A DNA stretch of 64,000 nucleotides from Ochrobactrum sp. RH2CCR150 (GTDB lineage Bacteria; Pseudomonadota; Alphaproteobacteria; Rhizobiales; Rhizobiaceae), in assembly GCA_014138095.1 (NCBI GenBank), contig JACGXE010000004.1:310001-374000 (forward strand). Reading direction: 5' to 3'. This document shows, in pieces, positions 26,418 to 36,095 of the stretch. The first letter of the stretch is position 1; every line of letters starts with the position of its first letter. The notes below the pieces were generated by a model, which did no database searches, was not told the origin of the DNA, and worked only from the letters and a program-made list of their open reading frames with translations. The translations under genes and the position numbers were made by a program.

Positions 26418-27752
26418 ATGATTGCAGTTCCGACTGGCACGGCGGACGAACCGCGCGGCCGTATCCCGCTTTATAAGCATCTCTATTTTCAGGTATTGGT
26501 CGCGATTGCCGCCGGTATCCTGCTCGGCCATTATTATCCTGAGCTTGGCACGCAGCTGAAGCCGCTTGGCGATGCCTTCATCAAGCTGGTGAAGATGATC
26601 ATCGCTCCTGTCATTTTCCTGACGGTCGCAACCGGCATTGCCGGAATGACCGACATGAAGAAGGTGGGGCGCGTTGCCGGCAAGGCGATGATCTACTTCC
26701 TGACCTTCTCCACGCTCGCGCTGATTATCGGTCTCATCGTCGCCAATGTCGTGCAGCCAGGTGCTGGCATGCATATCGACCCGGCCTCTCTCGACCCCAA
26801 GGCTGTCGCGGATTACGCCACCAAGGCACATGAGCAGAGCATTACCGGTTTCCTCAGCAACATCATCCCGACGACGATTGTGGGTGCGTTTGCCGAGGGC
26901 GACATTCTTCAGGTGCTGTTCTTCTCGGTCCTGTTCGGTATTTCCCTTGCGCTCGTGGGCGACCGCGGCAAGCCGGTCACCGACTTCCTGCATGTCCTCA
27001 CTGCGCCGGTTTTCAAGCTGGTATCGATCCTCATGAAGGCTGCGCCCATCGGCGCGTTTGGCGCAATGGCTTTCACCATCGGCAAATATGGCATTGGCTC
27101 CATCGCCAATCTCGCCATGCTGATCGGCACGTTCTACCTGACCTCGCTGCTATTCGTGCTCGTGGTTCTGGGTGCGGTGGCGCGCTACAACGGCTTCTCC
27201 ATTCTCGCTTTGATCCGCTATATCAAGGAAGAGTTGCTGCTCGTGCTTGGCACCTCCTCTTCGGAAGCGGCCCTGCCAGCCCTGATGAACAAGATGGAGC
27301 GGGCCGGTTGCAAGCGCTCGGTCGTCGGCCTCGTCATTCCAACCGGCTATTCGTTTAATCTGGATGGCACCAACATCTATATGACGCTGGCCGCCCTCTT
27401 CATCGCGCAGGCCACAGACATTCCGTTGTCATTGAGTGACCAGATCCTGCTGCTTCTGGTGGCCATGCTCAGCTCCAAGGGCGCGGCAGGCATCACCGGC
27501 GCTGGCTTCATCACGCTGGCAGCCACCTTGTCCGTCGTTCCGGCAGTGCCGGTTGCGGGCATGGCGCTTATTCTCGGTATCGACCGTTTCATGTCGGAAT
27601 GCCGCGCGCTGACCAACCTCGTTGGCAATGCAGTCGCCACCATCGTCGTGGCACGCTGGGAAAACGAGCTGGATCAGGACAAGCTCGCAGCCGCTTTGGC
27701 TGGTGCGCCGGTCATCACCGATGCCGTGCCACAGCTGGAGCCTGCAGAGTAA
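26418..27752 (+). CDS. dctA: C4-dicarboxylate:cation symporter
   Basis: 444 aa inner-membrane transporter of the DAACS family for succinate, fumarate and malate. The start is the ATG at 26418 preceded by GGAGGA; an in-frame extension to 26268 would cover the sigma-54 promoter and is rejected. Eight hydrophobic helices begin at [19 protein letters not shown]; the serine-rich re-entrant loop is [13 protein letters not shown] and the substrate-binding segment is [11 protein letters not shown]. Regulated by DctBD through the divergent region. Confidence 0.95.
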   Translation: MIAVPTGTADEPRGRIPLYKHLYFQVLVAIAAGILLGHYYPELGTQLKPLGDAFIKLVKMIIAPVIFLTVATGIAGMTDMKKVGRVAGKAMIYFLTFSTLALIIGLIVANVVQPGAGMHIDPASLDPKAVADYATKAHEQSITGFLSNIIPTTIVGAFAEGDILQVLFFSVLFGISLALVGDRGKPVTDFLHVLTAPVFKLVSILMKAAPIGAFGAMAFTIGKYGIGSIANLAMLIGTFYLTSLLFVLVVLGAVARYNGFSILALIRYIKEELLLVLGTSSSEAALPALMNKMERAGCKRSVVGLVIPTGYSFNLDGTNIYMTLAALFIAQATDIPLSLSDQILLLLVAMLSSKGAAGITGAGFITLAATLSVVPAVPVAGMALILGIDRFMSECRALTNLVGNAVATIVVARWENELDQDKLAAALAGAPVITDAVPQLEPAE

Positions 27753-27774
27753 ACCTTATTCTCCCCCCAAGCAG

Positions 27775-27805
27775 AAACGGCCCGCTTCATGCGGGCCGTT
27801 TTTTT
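27775..27805 (+). terminator. Rho-independent terminator of dctA
   Basis: Perfect 11-bp stem (27775-27785 with 27791-27801), five-base loop, followed by a T-run to 27805. Confidence 0.92.
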
Positions 27806-27819
27806 GATACATCGTAAAT

Positions 27820-28692
27820 CTAAATGCCGCCGCCTTCGCCAAGAGAGCTGAAATGTTCAATCATGCGATCGACTTTCGGCGTCAGCCCGGTGAATAATTC
27901 AAACGCGCCAACCGCCTGAAAAACGGCCATACCGCCACCATTGACGACACCGCACCCGCGCATTGCCGCTTCGAGAAGAAGCTGGGTCTGAAGCGGGAAA
28001 TAAACGATATCCGCCACCCAATGCCGGGGCATCAGAAGGCTCGTATCCAGCGGCACGCCGGGGTGCTTGGCCATTCCGGTCGGCGTGGCATGGGCCAGCC
28101 CGTCAGCAGCTTCCAGCGTTGCGGCGATATCCTTGCCCGATTCAAACCGGCAGGTTTCATGCCTCGGTGCGAGTTGGGCAATCAGGGCTTCGGTTCGAGC
28201 CGCATCAAGATCGAAAACCTGCACGGTTCGCGCGCCCATTGTCGCCAATGCATGCGCAACGGCCACCCCCGCCCCGCCCGCGCCGATCAGCACAACATTG
28301 TCGACCCGGGCGTCAGGCAGAGCACGGCGGAAGCCTTGCGCAAAGCCCCACCAGTCGGTGTTGTAGCCCGTCCGGAGGCCATTCTTGAATGTCACCGTAT
28401 TGATCGAGCCGAGTGCCGCCGCATCCGGCGACAATTCATCGACGAACTGAATCGCCGCCTGCTTGCAGGGATAGGTGATGTTCAGTCCGGCAAAGCCGTC
28501 TTTCTCCGCCTGATCCATCAGTTGAGGCAGCGCTTCCACGCCTACGCCCAGCACCGACAGATCGAGCCGATCATAACGGTAATCGATACCGTTCAAACGC
28601 CCTTCATGCATATGCATGGCTGGAGTGCGAGAGGCGACAATGCCGCTGCCAATCAAGCCCACGCGAACCGACCGCGTCACTATTTCCGTCAC
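27820..28692 (-). CDS. Shikimate/quinate dehydrogenase (AroE-like)
   Basis: 290 aa NAD(P)-dependent dehydrogenase. The substrate motif is SRTPAMH near residue 21, with Ser-x-Thr in place of the biosynthetic AroE Ser-x-Ser. The catalytic Lys is in NITYPCKQAA and the Asp in GYNTDWWGF; the Rossmann loop is GAGGAGVAVA. The Thr variant is found in catabolic quinate/shikimate dehydrogenases, so this is probably catabolic. It faces away from a TetR gene and has a TetR-type palindrome upstream shared with the ABC operon at 29903. Confidence 0.85.
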   Translation of the reverse strand: MTEIVTRSVRVGLIGSGIVASRTPAMHMHEGRLNGIDYRYDRLDLSVLGVGVEALPQLMDQAEKDGFAGLNITYPCKQAAIQFVDELSPDAAALGSINTVTFKNGLRTGYNTDWWGFAQGFRRALPDARVDNVVLIGAGGAGVAVAHALATMGARTVQVFDLDAARTEALIAQLAPRHETCRFESGKDIAATLEAADGLAHATPTGMAKHPGVPLDTSLLMPRHWVADIVYFPLQTQLLLEAAMRGCGVVNGGGMAVFQAVGAFELFTGLTPKVDRMIEHFSSLGEGGGI

Positions 28693-28753
28693 GGAATTTA
28701 AACTCCACCCCTATCGTCCCGCCATTATCGCAAGGCAGGTTTCTTTATGGAGA

Positions 28754-28773
28754 AAATGTACGAACTAGTTAGT
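28754..28773. promoter_or_regulatory. Candidate TetR operator upstream of the AroE-like gene
   Basis: AAATGTACGAACTAGTTAGT, with an inner ACNAACTAGTTNGT palindrome. A copy with 17 of 20 identical bases lies at 29511. It stands 62 bases before the dehydrogenase start. Confidence 0.6.
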
Positions 28774-28834
28774 CAGGTCAATCTGGCATGACGACTATTT
28801 TTGCACAGCGCACGACATTGACCCATTTTGGGCC

Positions 28835-29488
28835 TCACGATTTCAGATAGGCCAGGATCATATCCGCGATCAGCTTGCGATGCCGTGTCCGGTACTCATC
28901 GGCCATCAAATCCCGATCAAAAAGCGCGCCGAATGTATGCCGGTTGGCAACCCGGAAGAAACAGGCAGCGCTGATCATCTGATGCAGGTCCACCGGATCG
29001 ACCTTGCGCGTGAAAACACCGCTTGTTTCACCGCGTGCCAGAATTCCGGCAATAATCCCGATCACCCCGGAATTGGTGCGCTGGAAAACACTGGAATTCT
29101 TCAGATGCTCGGCGCGATGGATGTTCTCGATGCTGACCAACTGAACGAAATCGGGATTGGCGTCGTCGTGATCGAACGTGGCTTCGATCAATCGGCGCAT
29201 CGCCTCTTCCGGTTCGAAATCCTGAAGCTGAAGGCGGTTTTCGAGCGCCCTGATCTTGGCATAAGCCCGCTCCAGAACGGCCAGATAGAGGCCTTCCTTG
29301 CTGTCGAAATAGTAGTAGAGCATCCGTTTGGACGTCTTGGTCTTTTCGGCAATCGTATCAACGCGCGCACCCGAAAATCCCGAATGAACGAATTCCTCGG
29401 TCGCGACTTCGAGGATGTTTTCCTTGGTGCTGTCGGGATCGTTTTTCCGTCCCGCGCGGGCCTGTGCAAGCTCCACTGCGCTGTCCAT
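28835..29488 (-). CDS. TetR-family transcriptional regulator
   Basis: 217 aa. TetR DNA-binding domain at about residues 18-65 (ILEVATEEFVHSGFSGARVDTIAEKTKTSKRMLYYYF) and a C-terminal ligand domain of the AcrR/TetR_C type with an SIENIHRAEHLKNS segment. The ATG is 23 bases from a palindrome that is repeated before the AroE-like gene, which suggests autoregulation plus control of the two flanking units. Confidence 0.9.
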   Translation of the reverse strand: MDSAVELAQARAGRKNDPDSTKENILEVATEEFVHSGFSGARVDTIAEKTKTSKRMLYYYFDSKEGLYLAVLERAYAKIRALENRLQLQDFEPEEAMRRLIEATFDHDDANPDFVQLVSIENIHRAEHLKNSSVFQRTNSGVIGIIAGILARGETSGVFTRKVDPVDLHQMISAACFFRVANRHTFGALFDRDLMADEYRTRHRKLIADMILAYLKS

Positions 29489-29902
29489 TATGATCGTTAA
29501 GCTGTTTTAGAAATGTACGAACTGGTCTGTTATATAGGCGTATAGCGCCGCGAGGGGCAAGCGTGAGCAGCCGGACAGCATGTAATTAAGACAAAACCGA
29601 CGGCTTGATCTTTTGTACAGCAGCCAATTTGCGGCGCGTTGCCAAACAGCAATATTGTTTCGTATAGACTTATTTGTGTAGATATAATGCAAAGCGCGGT
29701 CAGCTTTCCATTGCGCCTTGTTGCATGCCCGGTATAGGAAAGGCTGAATTGAACGTTTGCGCGCTTCATTCGCGACATGCAAGGCCACCCCTTTTTCAGG
29801 CCGTCTTGCCCAACCCCCATCGTTGAAGCTGCGCCTTCGGAGGAGTGAGTATATGCAATATTGCGGCAAGGCGCCTCGTCGGCTTCCCCAGGAGAGAAGA
29901 CG
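29489..29902. other. 414-bp intergenic region between TetR gene and ABC operon
   Basis: No gene is recognisable. It holds the operator copy at 29511 near the TetR gene; the remaining 370 bases up to the ABC gene are of normal base composition, and I see no riboswitch consensus (TPP, cobalamin) or strong terminator hairpin. Probably a leader or promoter region of the ABC operon. Confidence 0.5.
29511..29530. promoter_or_regulatory. Candidate TetR operator upstream of the TetR gene and ABC operon
   Basis: AAATGTACGAACTGGTCTGT, the second copy of the motif at 28754, with an imperfect inner dyad. It lies between the divergent TetR gene and the ABC operon. Confidence 0.6.
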
Positions 29903-30748
29903 ATGAACGCCCAAGTGAAGCTCGCCCAATCGAGCGAACCCGGTACGACAGCCATCGAGCTGAAGAATGTGCAGATTTCGTTCAAACTGGCCGATGGTGG
30001 TCGATTTGATGCGGTTGCCGAAAGCAATCTCAAGGTCGCGGAAAACGAATTCGTCGCCATTGTCGGGCCGACCGGATGCGGAAAATCCACCTTGCTGAAC
30101 GCCGTGGCCGGTCTTCTGACGCCTGCACAAGGCATCGTCGAGATTAACGGCCAGCGCCTGCAAGGGCTTAATCGCAAGGCGGGTTATCTCTTCCAGCAAG
30201 ATGCATTGATGCCCTGGAAGACTGTGCTCGACAATGTCGCCATCGGCCTCGAAATTGCAGGCACGGCAAAGGCCGAGGCTCGCAAACAGGCCAAGGAATG
30301 GCTTGCCCGCGTCGGGCTTTCGAGCTTCGGCGACCGCTATCCGCATATGCTTTCCGGCGGCCAGCGCAAGCGCGTCGGTCTGTCACAAGTGCTGATCCGC
30401 AACCCGAAATATCTGCTGATGGATGAGCCTTTTGGCCCGTTGGATGCGCAAACCCGCGTCATCATGGGCGATTTGCTGCTCGATCTCTGGTCGCAGGACA
30501 AGAAGGCGGTCATGTTCGTCACGCACGATCTTGAGGAAGCCATCGCCCTTGCCGACCGCGTCGTGATCATGTCTGCCGGTCCGCGCGCCCGCATCATGGC
30601 GGAGTATCGCATTCCGCTCGAACGCCCCCGCGAGATCTCCGAAATTCGCCTCGACAACCAATTCCACGAAATTCACCGTGAAATCTGGGGTGCGCTGAAG
30701 GAGGAAGTCCTCAAAGGCTATCAGCAGACCAGCGGAGAACGCGCATGA
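29903..30748 (+). CDS. NitT/TauT-family ABC transporter ATP-binding protein
   Basis: 281 aa single nucleotide-binding domain: Walker A GPTGCGKST, Q-loop at LFQQDALMPW, signature LSGGQRKRV, Walker B YLLMDEPFGPLD and switch His in FVTHDLEEA. This is the SsuB/TauB pattern. The ATG at 29903 follows AGGAGAG; the reading from 29861 starts before this site. Its stop overlaps the permease start by four bases. Imports a small organic anion or heterocycle; an aromatic acid would fit the AroE-like partner but is inference. Confidence 0.9.
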   Translation: MNAQVKLAQSSEPGTTAIELKNVQISFKLADGGRFDAVAESNLKVAENEFVAIVGPTGCGKSTLLNAVAGLLTPAQGIVEINGQRLQGLNRKAGYLFQQDALMPWKTVLDNVAIGLEIAGTAKAEARKQAKEWLARVGLSSFGDRYPHMLSGGQRKRVGLSQVLIRNPKYLLMDEPFGPLDAQTRVIMGDLLLDLWSQDKKAVMFVTHDLEEAIALADRVVIMSAGPRARIMAEYRIPLERPREISEIRLDNQFHEIHREIWGALKEEVLKGYQQTSGERA

Positions 30749-31533
30749 AAAAGCCCGTGCTGTTTCTGGCGCAGCTCAGTGTCGCTGTCGCCATTGTCCT
30801 CGTGTGGCACGTCTTCACCGCCACACATCTTTTCGGCAACCCCGCCAAGGCGAAGTTCTTCTTTGCTGCGCCGGGCGATGTCGCCTTGCGCATCTATAAA
30901 TGGTTCGCCGAAGGCACGATCTGGTATCACCTCGGCATCACACTCCTCGAAGCCATGCTCGCCTTTGCGATTGGCTCGATTGCCGGTGTTCTGATCGGCT
31001 TCTGGTTTGCGCGCAAGCCGATATTGGCAGCTGTTTTCGACCCCTATGTGAAGGCCGCAAACTCCCTGCCGCGTGTTGTTCTTGCACCGATTTTTGCCCT
31101 GTGGCTCGGCCTCGGCATCTGGTCCAAGGTTGCGCTTGGCGTTTCGCTGGTCTTCTTCATTGTCTTCTTCAATGTCTATCAGGGCGTGAAGGAAGTGAAC
31201 CAGACCGTGCTTTCCAATGCCCGCATGCTCGGCATGAACGAGCGGCAATTGCTGCGCAATGTCTACCTGCCATCAGCCTTGTCGTGGATGTTTTCGAGCC
31301 TCCACACCGCCGTCGGCTTTGCCGTCGTCGGCGCGGTTGTGGGCGAATATCTCGGCTCATCCGCTGGTCTTGGCTATCTCATCCATCAGGCCGAAGGCGT
31401 GTTCGACGTAACCGGCGTTTTTGCCGGAATGCTCGTGCTGACCGTCTTCGTCCTGATCATCGACTGGGGCGTTACCATCATCGAAGAACGCTTGCTTGTC
31501 TGGCGTCCGAAGGCGGCAACCCACAACGCATAA
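30745..31533 (+). CDS. NitT/TauT-family ABC transporter permease
   Basis: 262 aa inner-membrane permease with about six helices and the family EAA loop read as NARMLGMNERQLLRNVYLPSAL. Typical of SsuC/TauC. Coupled to the ATPase upstream and followed 30 bases later by the binding-protein gene. Confidence 0.9.
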   Translation: MKKPVLFLAQLSVAVAIVLVWHVFTATHLFGNPAKAKFFFAAPGDVALRIYKWFAEGTIWYHLGITLLEAMLAFAIGSIAGVLIGFWFARKPILAAVFDPYVKAANSLPRVVLAPIFALWLGLGIWSKVALGVSLVFFIVFFNVYQGVKEVNQTVLSNARMLGMNERQLLRNVYLPSALSWMFSSLHTAVGFAVVGAVVGEYLGSSAGLGYLIHQAEGVFDVTGVFAGMLVLTVFVLIIDWGVTIIEERLLVWRPKAATHNA

Positions 31534-31563
31534 CGGCGCGTGAATTTATTCAGGAGGAAAATC

Positions 31564-32604
31564 ATGAACATTACTCGCAGAGACGCCCTGCTGGGCGCTG
31601 CAGCTCTCGGACTGGCGGGCATTGCTTCCCGTCTGCCAGCCTATGCGCAGGATGCATCGGCAACGCCTGAAAAGGCCGAACTGATGTTCGGTGTCGGCGG
31701 CAAGCCATTGTTCTATTACCTGCCGCTGACAATTGCCGAACGCAAAGGCTTCTTTGAAGAACAGGGCCTGAAAGCAACCATCAACGATTTCGGCGGTGGC
31801 GCAAAGTCGCTGCAAGCACTGATCGGCGGTTCGGTGGATGTTGTGACCGGCGCTTACGAACACACGATCCGCATGCAGAACAAGGGCCAGGACATCAAGG
31901 CCATCTGCGAGCTTGGCCGCTTCCCCGGCATCTGCATCGGCGTGCGCAAGGACCTCGCAGGCGAGATCAAGACCATCGCTGACCTGAAGGGCCAGAATGT
32001 CGGCGTGACGGCGCCGGGCTCATCGACCTCGCTATTCCTGCAATATGCGCTGATGAAAAATGGCCTGTCGGAAGACGCGGCCTCCATCATCGGCGTTGGC
32101 GGCGGTGCGAGCGCGGTTGCAGCCATCAAGAAGGGCGAAATCGCAGCTCTCGTGCATCTCGACCCGGTGATCACCCGCCTCGAAGTCGATGGCGACATCA
32201 CCTTGCTGATCGACACCCGTACCGAGGAAGGCACGCGACAGCTGTTTGGCGGCACCAATCCGGCTGCCACAGTTTATGTGCAGCAGAGCTTCATCGATGC
32301 GAACCCGATCACCACGCAGCGCGTCGTCAATGCTTTCGCCAAATCGCTGGACTGGATTCACAAGGCATCCGCCGACGACGTTGCCGATGCCGTGCCGGAG
32401 GAATATCTGCTCGGCGACCGCGATCTCTACAAAACCGGCTTTGAGAAATCTCGCGCCATGTATTCAGAAAAGGGTCTGATCGCGGAAGACGGTTTCAAGA
32501 GCCTCTATGAAATGCTGAAGGCGCTCGATCCGGAACTTGCCAACGCGGATATTTCATTCGAGCAGACATTCGACCCGCGCTTTGTGCAGGCCGCAAAAAT
32601 CTAA
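31564..32604 (+). CDS. NitT/TauT-family ABC substrate-binding protein, Tat-type signal
   Basis: 346 aa NMT1/SsuA-like periplasmic protein. The ATG follows AGGAGGAAAATC. The signal ITRRDALLGAAALGLAG has a twin-arginine pair and cleavage near AYAQDA. The mature domain begins LMFGVGGKPLFYYLPLTIAERKGFF, typical of the family, and contains GVTAPGSSTSLF as the ligand loop. Third gene of the operon. Ligand unknown. Confidence 0.9.
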   Translation: MNITRRDALLGAAALGLAGIASRLPAYAQDASATPEKAELMFGVGGKPLFYYLPLTIAERKGFFEEQGLKATINDFGGGAKSLQALIGGSVDVVTGAYEHTIRMQNKGQDIKAICELGRFPGICIGVRKDLAGEIKTIADLKGQNVGVTAPGSSTSLFLQYALMKNGLSEDAASIIGVGGGASAVAAIKKGEIAALVHLDPVITRLEVDGDITLLIDTRTEEGTRQLFGGTNPAATVYVQQSFIDANPITTQRVVNAFAKSLDWIHKASADDVADAVPEEYLLGDRDLYKTGFEKSRAMYSEKGLIAEDGFKSLYEMLKALDPELANADISFEQTFDPRFVQAAKI

Positions 32605-32612
32605 AACAAAAG

Positions 32613-32646
32613 AAAGACCGGGATCGCTTCAGACCCCGGTCTTTTT
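32613..32646 (+). terminator. Rho-independent terminator of the NitT/TauT-type operon
   Basis: Ten-base arms 32613-32622 and 32635-32644, a 12-base loop and a T-run to 32646. Confidence 0.88.
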
Positions 32647-32675
32647 ATTAATCCAGAACCTGTTGCGGTGAGCGG

Positions 32676-33617
32676 TTACACGCCGTCGTGGGACGGACGG
32701 GCAATGTGCCGTTTCAACAGCGCGGCTGCAAACTCGAAATCCCCGGCTTCAATGGCCTGAAGAATTTCCAGATGATCCGTGCAGGCCTGATGAATGCGCG
32801 CGTCGCACAAACGATCAAACTCGCAGGATTCCGTCAGCCGCCGCAAATGGTTCTGCCAGCGGATAGTCTGGGTGAGAAACCGGTTATTCGCCCATGACAC
32901 CAGTGTTTCATGGAAATTCGCATTGACGTCAAACCAGTAGCCGTCCGGAAAATCGGATATCGAACGTTCGAGTATCTCGATCTGCGTCTTTTTCAGCTCG
33001 TGAAGCTCCGACAGCACCGGGCTGTAATCGGCTTGCGTCAGCGCACCGCATTCAATGACCATCCGGAAAGAATCGCTTTCATGGACGGCATGTTCGTTAT
33101 CGAGAGCTTCCGCAAAGCGCCAGCCATAGCCGGGCAGACGTTCAGCCAGTCCTTCGGCGGCAAAGCGCATCAATGTGCGGCGAACCGTACCGCGCGTTAC
33201 TTCGAACTGATCGGCAAGGGCGGCTTCGGAAATTTCGAGACCCACCGCACCGGAAGCGCGAGCGGTCATCAGCCTGTGATAGAGGTCTTCCAAATCAGAC
33301 GGCGGCAAAATCTCGTTGGACAGCTCGTCATGTTCGGGAAAGCGCTGCAGAAGATAACCGCGGTTCGGCGCCTGCGCGACAATTCCCCGCTGCACCAGAA
33401 GATGCAGGACCTGTCGGACGGGCGAACGGGAAACGTGCAGCTCGCGCGCAATTGCAGCGTCGGAAATGCGGTCGCCGATCTGCCAGCGTTCCTTGGTGAT
33501 CAGGGCCAGCATCTTATGGGCAACTTCGACCTGAAGATTGCTCAAACCGGTTTGCGTCACTGTTCCGTCGGCTTTGGGTGCTGTCACGATGATGTTCACG
33601 CGCGGTCGATCCTCCAT
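32676..33617 (-). CDS. GntR-family regulator with two winged-helix domains
   Basis: About 313 aa from the ATG at 33617; a GTG at 33599 is an alternative with GGAGG upstream, and a longer reading to 33782 looks non-coding. Two GntR-like helix-turn-helix units appear in series: first GDRISDAAIARELHVSRSPVRQVLHLLVQRGIV, then GLEISEAALADQFEVTRGTVRRTLMRFAAEGLA. A helical FCD-like domain follows (VIECGALTQADY, NFHETLVSWANN). Most GntR proteins have one DNA-binding domain, so the duplication is notable. Target unknown; it is convergent with the ABC operon. Confidence 0.8.
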   Translation of the reverse strand: MEDRPRVNIIVTAPKADGTVTQTGLSNLQVEVAHKMLALITKERWQIGDRISDAAIARELHVSRSPVRQVLHLLVQRGIVAQAPNRGYLLQRFPEHDELSNEILPPSDLEDLYHRLMTARASGAVGLEISEAALADQFEVTRGTVRRTLMRFAAEGLAERLPGYGWRFAEALDNEHAVHESDSFRMVIECGALTQADYSPVLSELHELKKTQIEILERSISDFPDGYWFDVNANFHETLVSWANNRFLTQTIRWQNHLRRLTESCEFDRLCDARIHQACTDHLEILQAIEAGDFEFAAALLKRHIARPSHDGV

Positions 33618-33805
33618 GTCAAATTTATAACAGGAAACGCTTCGCGCGGGAGTTCCATTCACGCAGGGGCACGCCAATGTGATCAGTGCGTGAAGACCGG
33701 AAGAAACAGTGATTTTCTGGAAGAATGCCAAGCGTTTGGTGACCGGGGAGCAGTTTCGCTCAACCCGACACGTGCGTCTCAAATCGCGGAAGCGAGGTTC
33801 ACAAT

Positions 33806-33840
33806 AAAAAACAGGCGACAGATCAGAGACCTGTCGCCTG
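33806..33840 (-). terminator. Rho-independent terminator of the Omp2-type porin gene at 33991
   Basis: Perfect 10-bp arms (33812-33821 with 33831-33840) and, on the minus strand, a run of six T at 33806-33811. It lies about 150 bases downstream of the porin stop codon. Confidence 0.8.
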
Positions 33841-33946
33841 CCTATAACAATGGACTGGAGGTCACATTATTATCAGTCCGTCTTTTCAAGCTTCGTCAGA
33901 CGATCCGACACATTTCTGCGCACATGAACCTAGCCAAAGCTTGTTT

Positions 33947-33973
33947 GGATATCGGGGCATTACCCCGATATCC
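33947..33973 (-). promoter_or_regulatory. Perfect 11-bp hairpin just after the porin gene
   Basis: Arms 33947-33957 and 33963-33973 with a five-base loop. No T-run, so it more likely protects the 3' end of the porin mRNA than terminates it; the T-rich terminator follows at 33806. Confidence 0.6.
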
Positions 33974-33990
33974 GGTCTTCATACCCGTTA

Positions 33991-35049
33991 TTAGAACGAG
34001 CGCTGGAAGCGAACGATACCGCCCCAAGCGTCCTTCTCGGTGACGCGATCGCGCCATTCGCCACCGAACTTGGTGTACGAAATTTCCGGGGTGATGGTGA
34101 AGCCAGGAACGAGCGTGTAAGCAACGTTAGCCGTAGCTGCGGTCTTGCCCCAATCGTCGTGTGCAGCCTGAATGTTGAAGACAGCCTTGTCGGTTGCCTT
34201 GAACTTCGCGCCGCCCCAGACAGCCCAATCGCCGCCCCACTGGCCGTAGTTCTGCAGCGGGGATTCTTCCGAAGCGTAACCGCCCTGTACCCAAACCGAG
34301 AAACGGTCGGTGATGTTCACGTCGCCGCGAACCTTTGCAGACCACTCTTCGATGACCGAGTCGTAAGCTGCGATACCAGCGATCGAGCCCCAGCCGCCTT
34401 CGTACTTCAGACCGCCGAGGATGTGCGGGGTGTAGCCGTCGATGACATAGCCCTTGCCGCCTTCTTCAACAGCCAGGATAGCCGAGAAACCGTTGCCACC
34501 CTTATAGGTGTACGAGATCTGACCGGTGGTGTAGGAGCCTGCTGCGATCACGTCATCGTTGATGACGCCGCCGAGGTAACCGGTGAAGGTGTGGAATGCG
34601 GATTCGTCGATACCGACGCGGAAGCCGCCGAGCTGGATGTAGCCGATACGGAAATCAACATCGCTCGTGGTCGTGCCGTATACACCGTCTTCACGGCCGT
34701 TGAGAGCACCGTAGTTGAAGCGGGTTTCGGTGTAGGTCTTCAGCGTGCCGAGTTCGGTTTCCGAAGCGGTGTGGGTGCGAAGCGTGAAGCGAGCGCCCTT
34801 GTCCCAGCCCTTACGGTCGAGACCGGTGTAGACGTCATCGCCGCCCTTTACGTCATAACGGACGTAGCCGCTAATGCGCAGGCAGGTTTCGGTGCCCGGA
34901 ATGTAGAAGTAGCCAGCGCCGTAAGCATCGCAAACGCGGACATATTCAACTGCTTCAGGTTCCGGCGCAACGATTGCGTCGGCGGCCTGTGCACCGGAAG
35001 CTGCAACCAAGGCTGCAGCGGAGCCGAGAAGAAGGCTCTTGATGTTCAT
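33991..35049 (-). CDS. Omp2-family outer-membrane porin
   Basis: 352 aa general-diffusion porin of the alphaproteobacterial Porin_2/Omp2 family. Signal peptide about 1-22 ending GAQA|ADAI; the mature N-terminus [19 protein letters not shown] and the two-Cys loop [20 protein letters not shown] are hallmarks of Brucella/Ochrobactrum porins. The protein ends in aromatic Phe (RFQRSF), the outer-membrane assembly signal. GGAGGTC lies upstream of the ATG. It forms trimeric beta-barrels for small hydrophilic solutes. A close paralogue is at 54029. Confidence 0.95.
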   Translation of the reverse strand: MNIKSLLLGSAAALVAASGAQAADAIVAPEPEAVEYVRVCDAYGAGYFYIPGTETCLRISGYVRYDVKGGDDVYTGLDRKGWDKGARFTLRTHTASETELGTLKTYTETRFNYGALNGREDGVYGTTTSDVDFRIGYIQLGGFRVGIDESAFHTFTGYLGGVINDDVIAAGSYTTGQISYTYKGGNGFSAILAVEEGGKGYVIDGYTPHILGGLKYEGGWGSIAGIAAYDSVIEEWSAKVRGDVNITDRFSVWVQGGYASEESPLQNYGQWGGDWAVWGGAKFKATDKAVFNIQAAHDDWGKTAATANVAYTLVPGFTITPEISYTKFGGEWRDRVTEKDAWGGIVRFQRSF

Positions 35050-36095
35050 TTCTGACCTCCAGGATCAAGTTGATTGAAGTTTCGATTTTTTTACGAGTCG
35101 TTTTTTACGATTGCATAATACGATTTTCATTGATGGTTTCGTTAGTCAATGGCGTTTTTTCCTATTAAGATACAGACCGTTACTTCCGAGACGACCGTTG
35201 AAAATCTGCAACACTCTAATTAAGCCAAAGCTCATCGAGCCCTCGCTTTTGCGAGGGTTTCAGACTTTCAATGTCCCGACAGTCCGGAACGCTGTTTGGA
35301 GGATTTCTGCAATGTCTTCGCCCGACAGCGCCGTTCAGAAGACCGACCCGTTAGGGGCCATGCAGATGACGGAAACGGCTACATGCCGCGTGCAACTTTC
35401 ACGCATGCGAGCAACATCATGCGCTGCATCGCGCAAGACATTTTCTCACCAGCACCGATAGCCAAACCCGCCATATTTCACCCCTCTTCAACACAGAACC
35501 CAAAGCTCGTTGTCCCCCAACGAACTGCGGAATGGCCGGATGCTTCGCCTACTTCTGTTACAATCAGATGACGAACAGTGAGCGCTGCAACCTTTCTCTC
35601 CTTTTTTAAAGGAAGAGGAGCAGGTTTCAGCTTATAATTTTTCATTATTTTGCAGGGATTTAGCAAAAACCCCTATCAACCTGTGTATTTTCTTGCACTA
35701 ACGCTAATTTTCCACGGCGCTTTCGCATAACCAAAGGATGGGCTCGTGAAGGGATCCGCCAAAACACAAATCAGGCGTCCGGAAATTTATACGGGCGACT
35801 CGCTGCACCTATCTGCAATATAAAGTCATGGAGAGTCGCGCTGAAATTCGCAGATTTTTGCTTATCAAGCGGCGCGCCATAGAGAATCCGGAATAGATCG
35901 GCATCTCCACTCATCCATTATGACATTTATATGTAGGAAATCTGAATTTTCATTATTGATTTACAGAAAATTACATTCATCCAAAGCAATCATTCGTCGA
36001 ATAATATTCATATAAACTTCATTGGATGACTTTGTTTTGACTCGTTATTAGGGCGTGCGCTCAAAAAGGTGCGCGTCTCAATATCGAGGGTTCTC
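35050..36095. other. 1046-bp region with no recognised gene
   Basis: Between the divergent porin and ugpB-like genes. It contains the porin promoter region next to 35050, a hairpin at 35240-35257 (7-bp arms, followed by TTT), a 49-codon open frame at 35312-35461 and an AT-rich tract about 35890-36060 that is probably the ugp promoter region. I recognise no protein domain in any frame. No Pho-box repeat was clear by eye. Confidence 0.5.
35312..35461 (+). CDS. Possible small protein, unrecognised
   Basis: 49 codons starting MSSPDSAVQKTDPLGAM with a good TTGGAGGA ten bases before the ATG. Rich in Thr, Arg and Ser, no membrane segment, no known domain. The strong ribosome-binding site is the only positive sign. 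It could equally be chance. Confidence 0.25.
   Translation: MSSPDSAVQKTDPLGAMQMTETATCRVQLSRMRATSCAASRKTFSHQHR

Noticed and set aside
29489..29902. Possible TPP or other riboswitch before the NitT/TauT-type operon
   Set aside because: Thiamine-precursor importers have this architecture, but the conserved TPP-aptamer segments were not found.
33618..33782. Longer start for the double-helix-turn-helix GntR gene
   Set aside because: The extra residues are Cys/Arg-rich and unlike any GntR N-terminus; start codons at 33617 or 33599 fit better.
35478..35666. 62-codon minus-strand frame
   Set aside because: No ribosome-binding site or domain.
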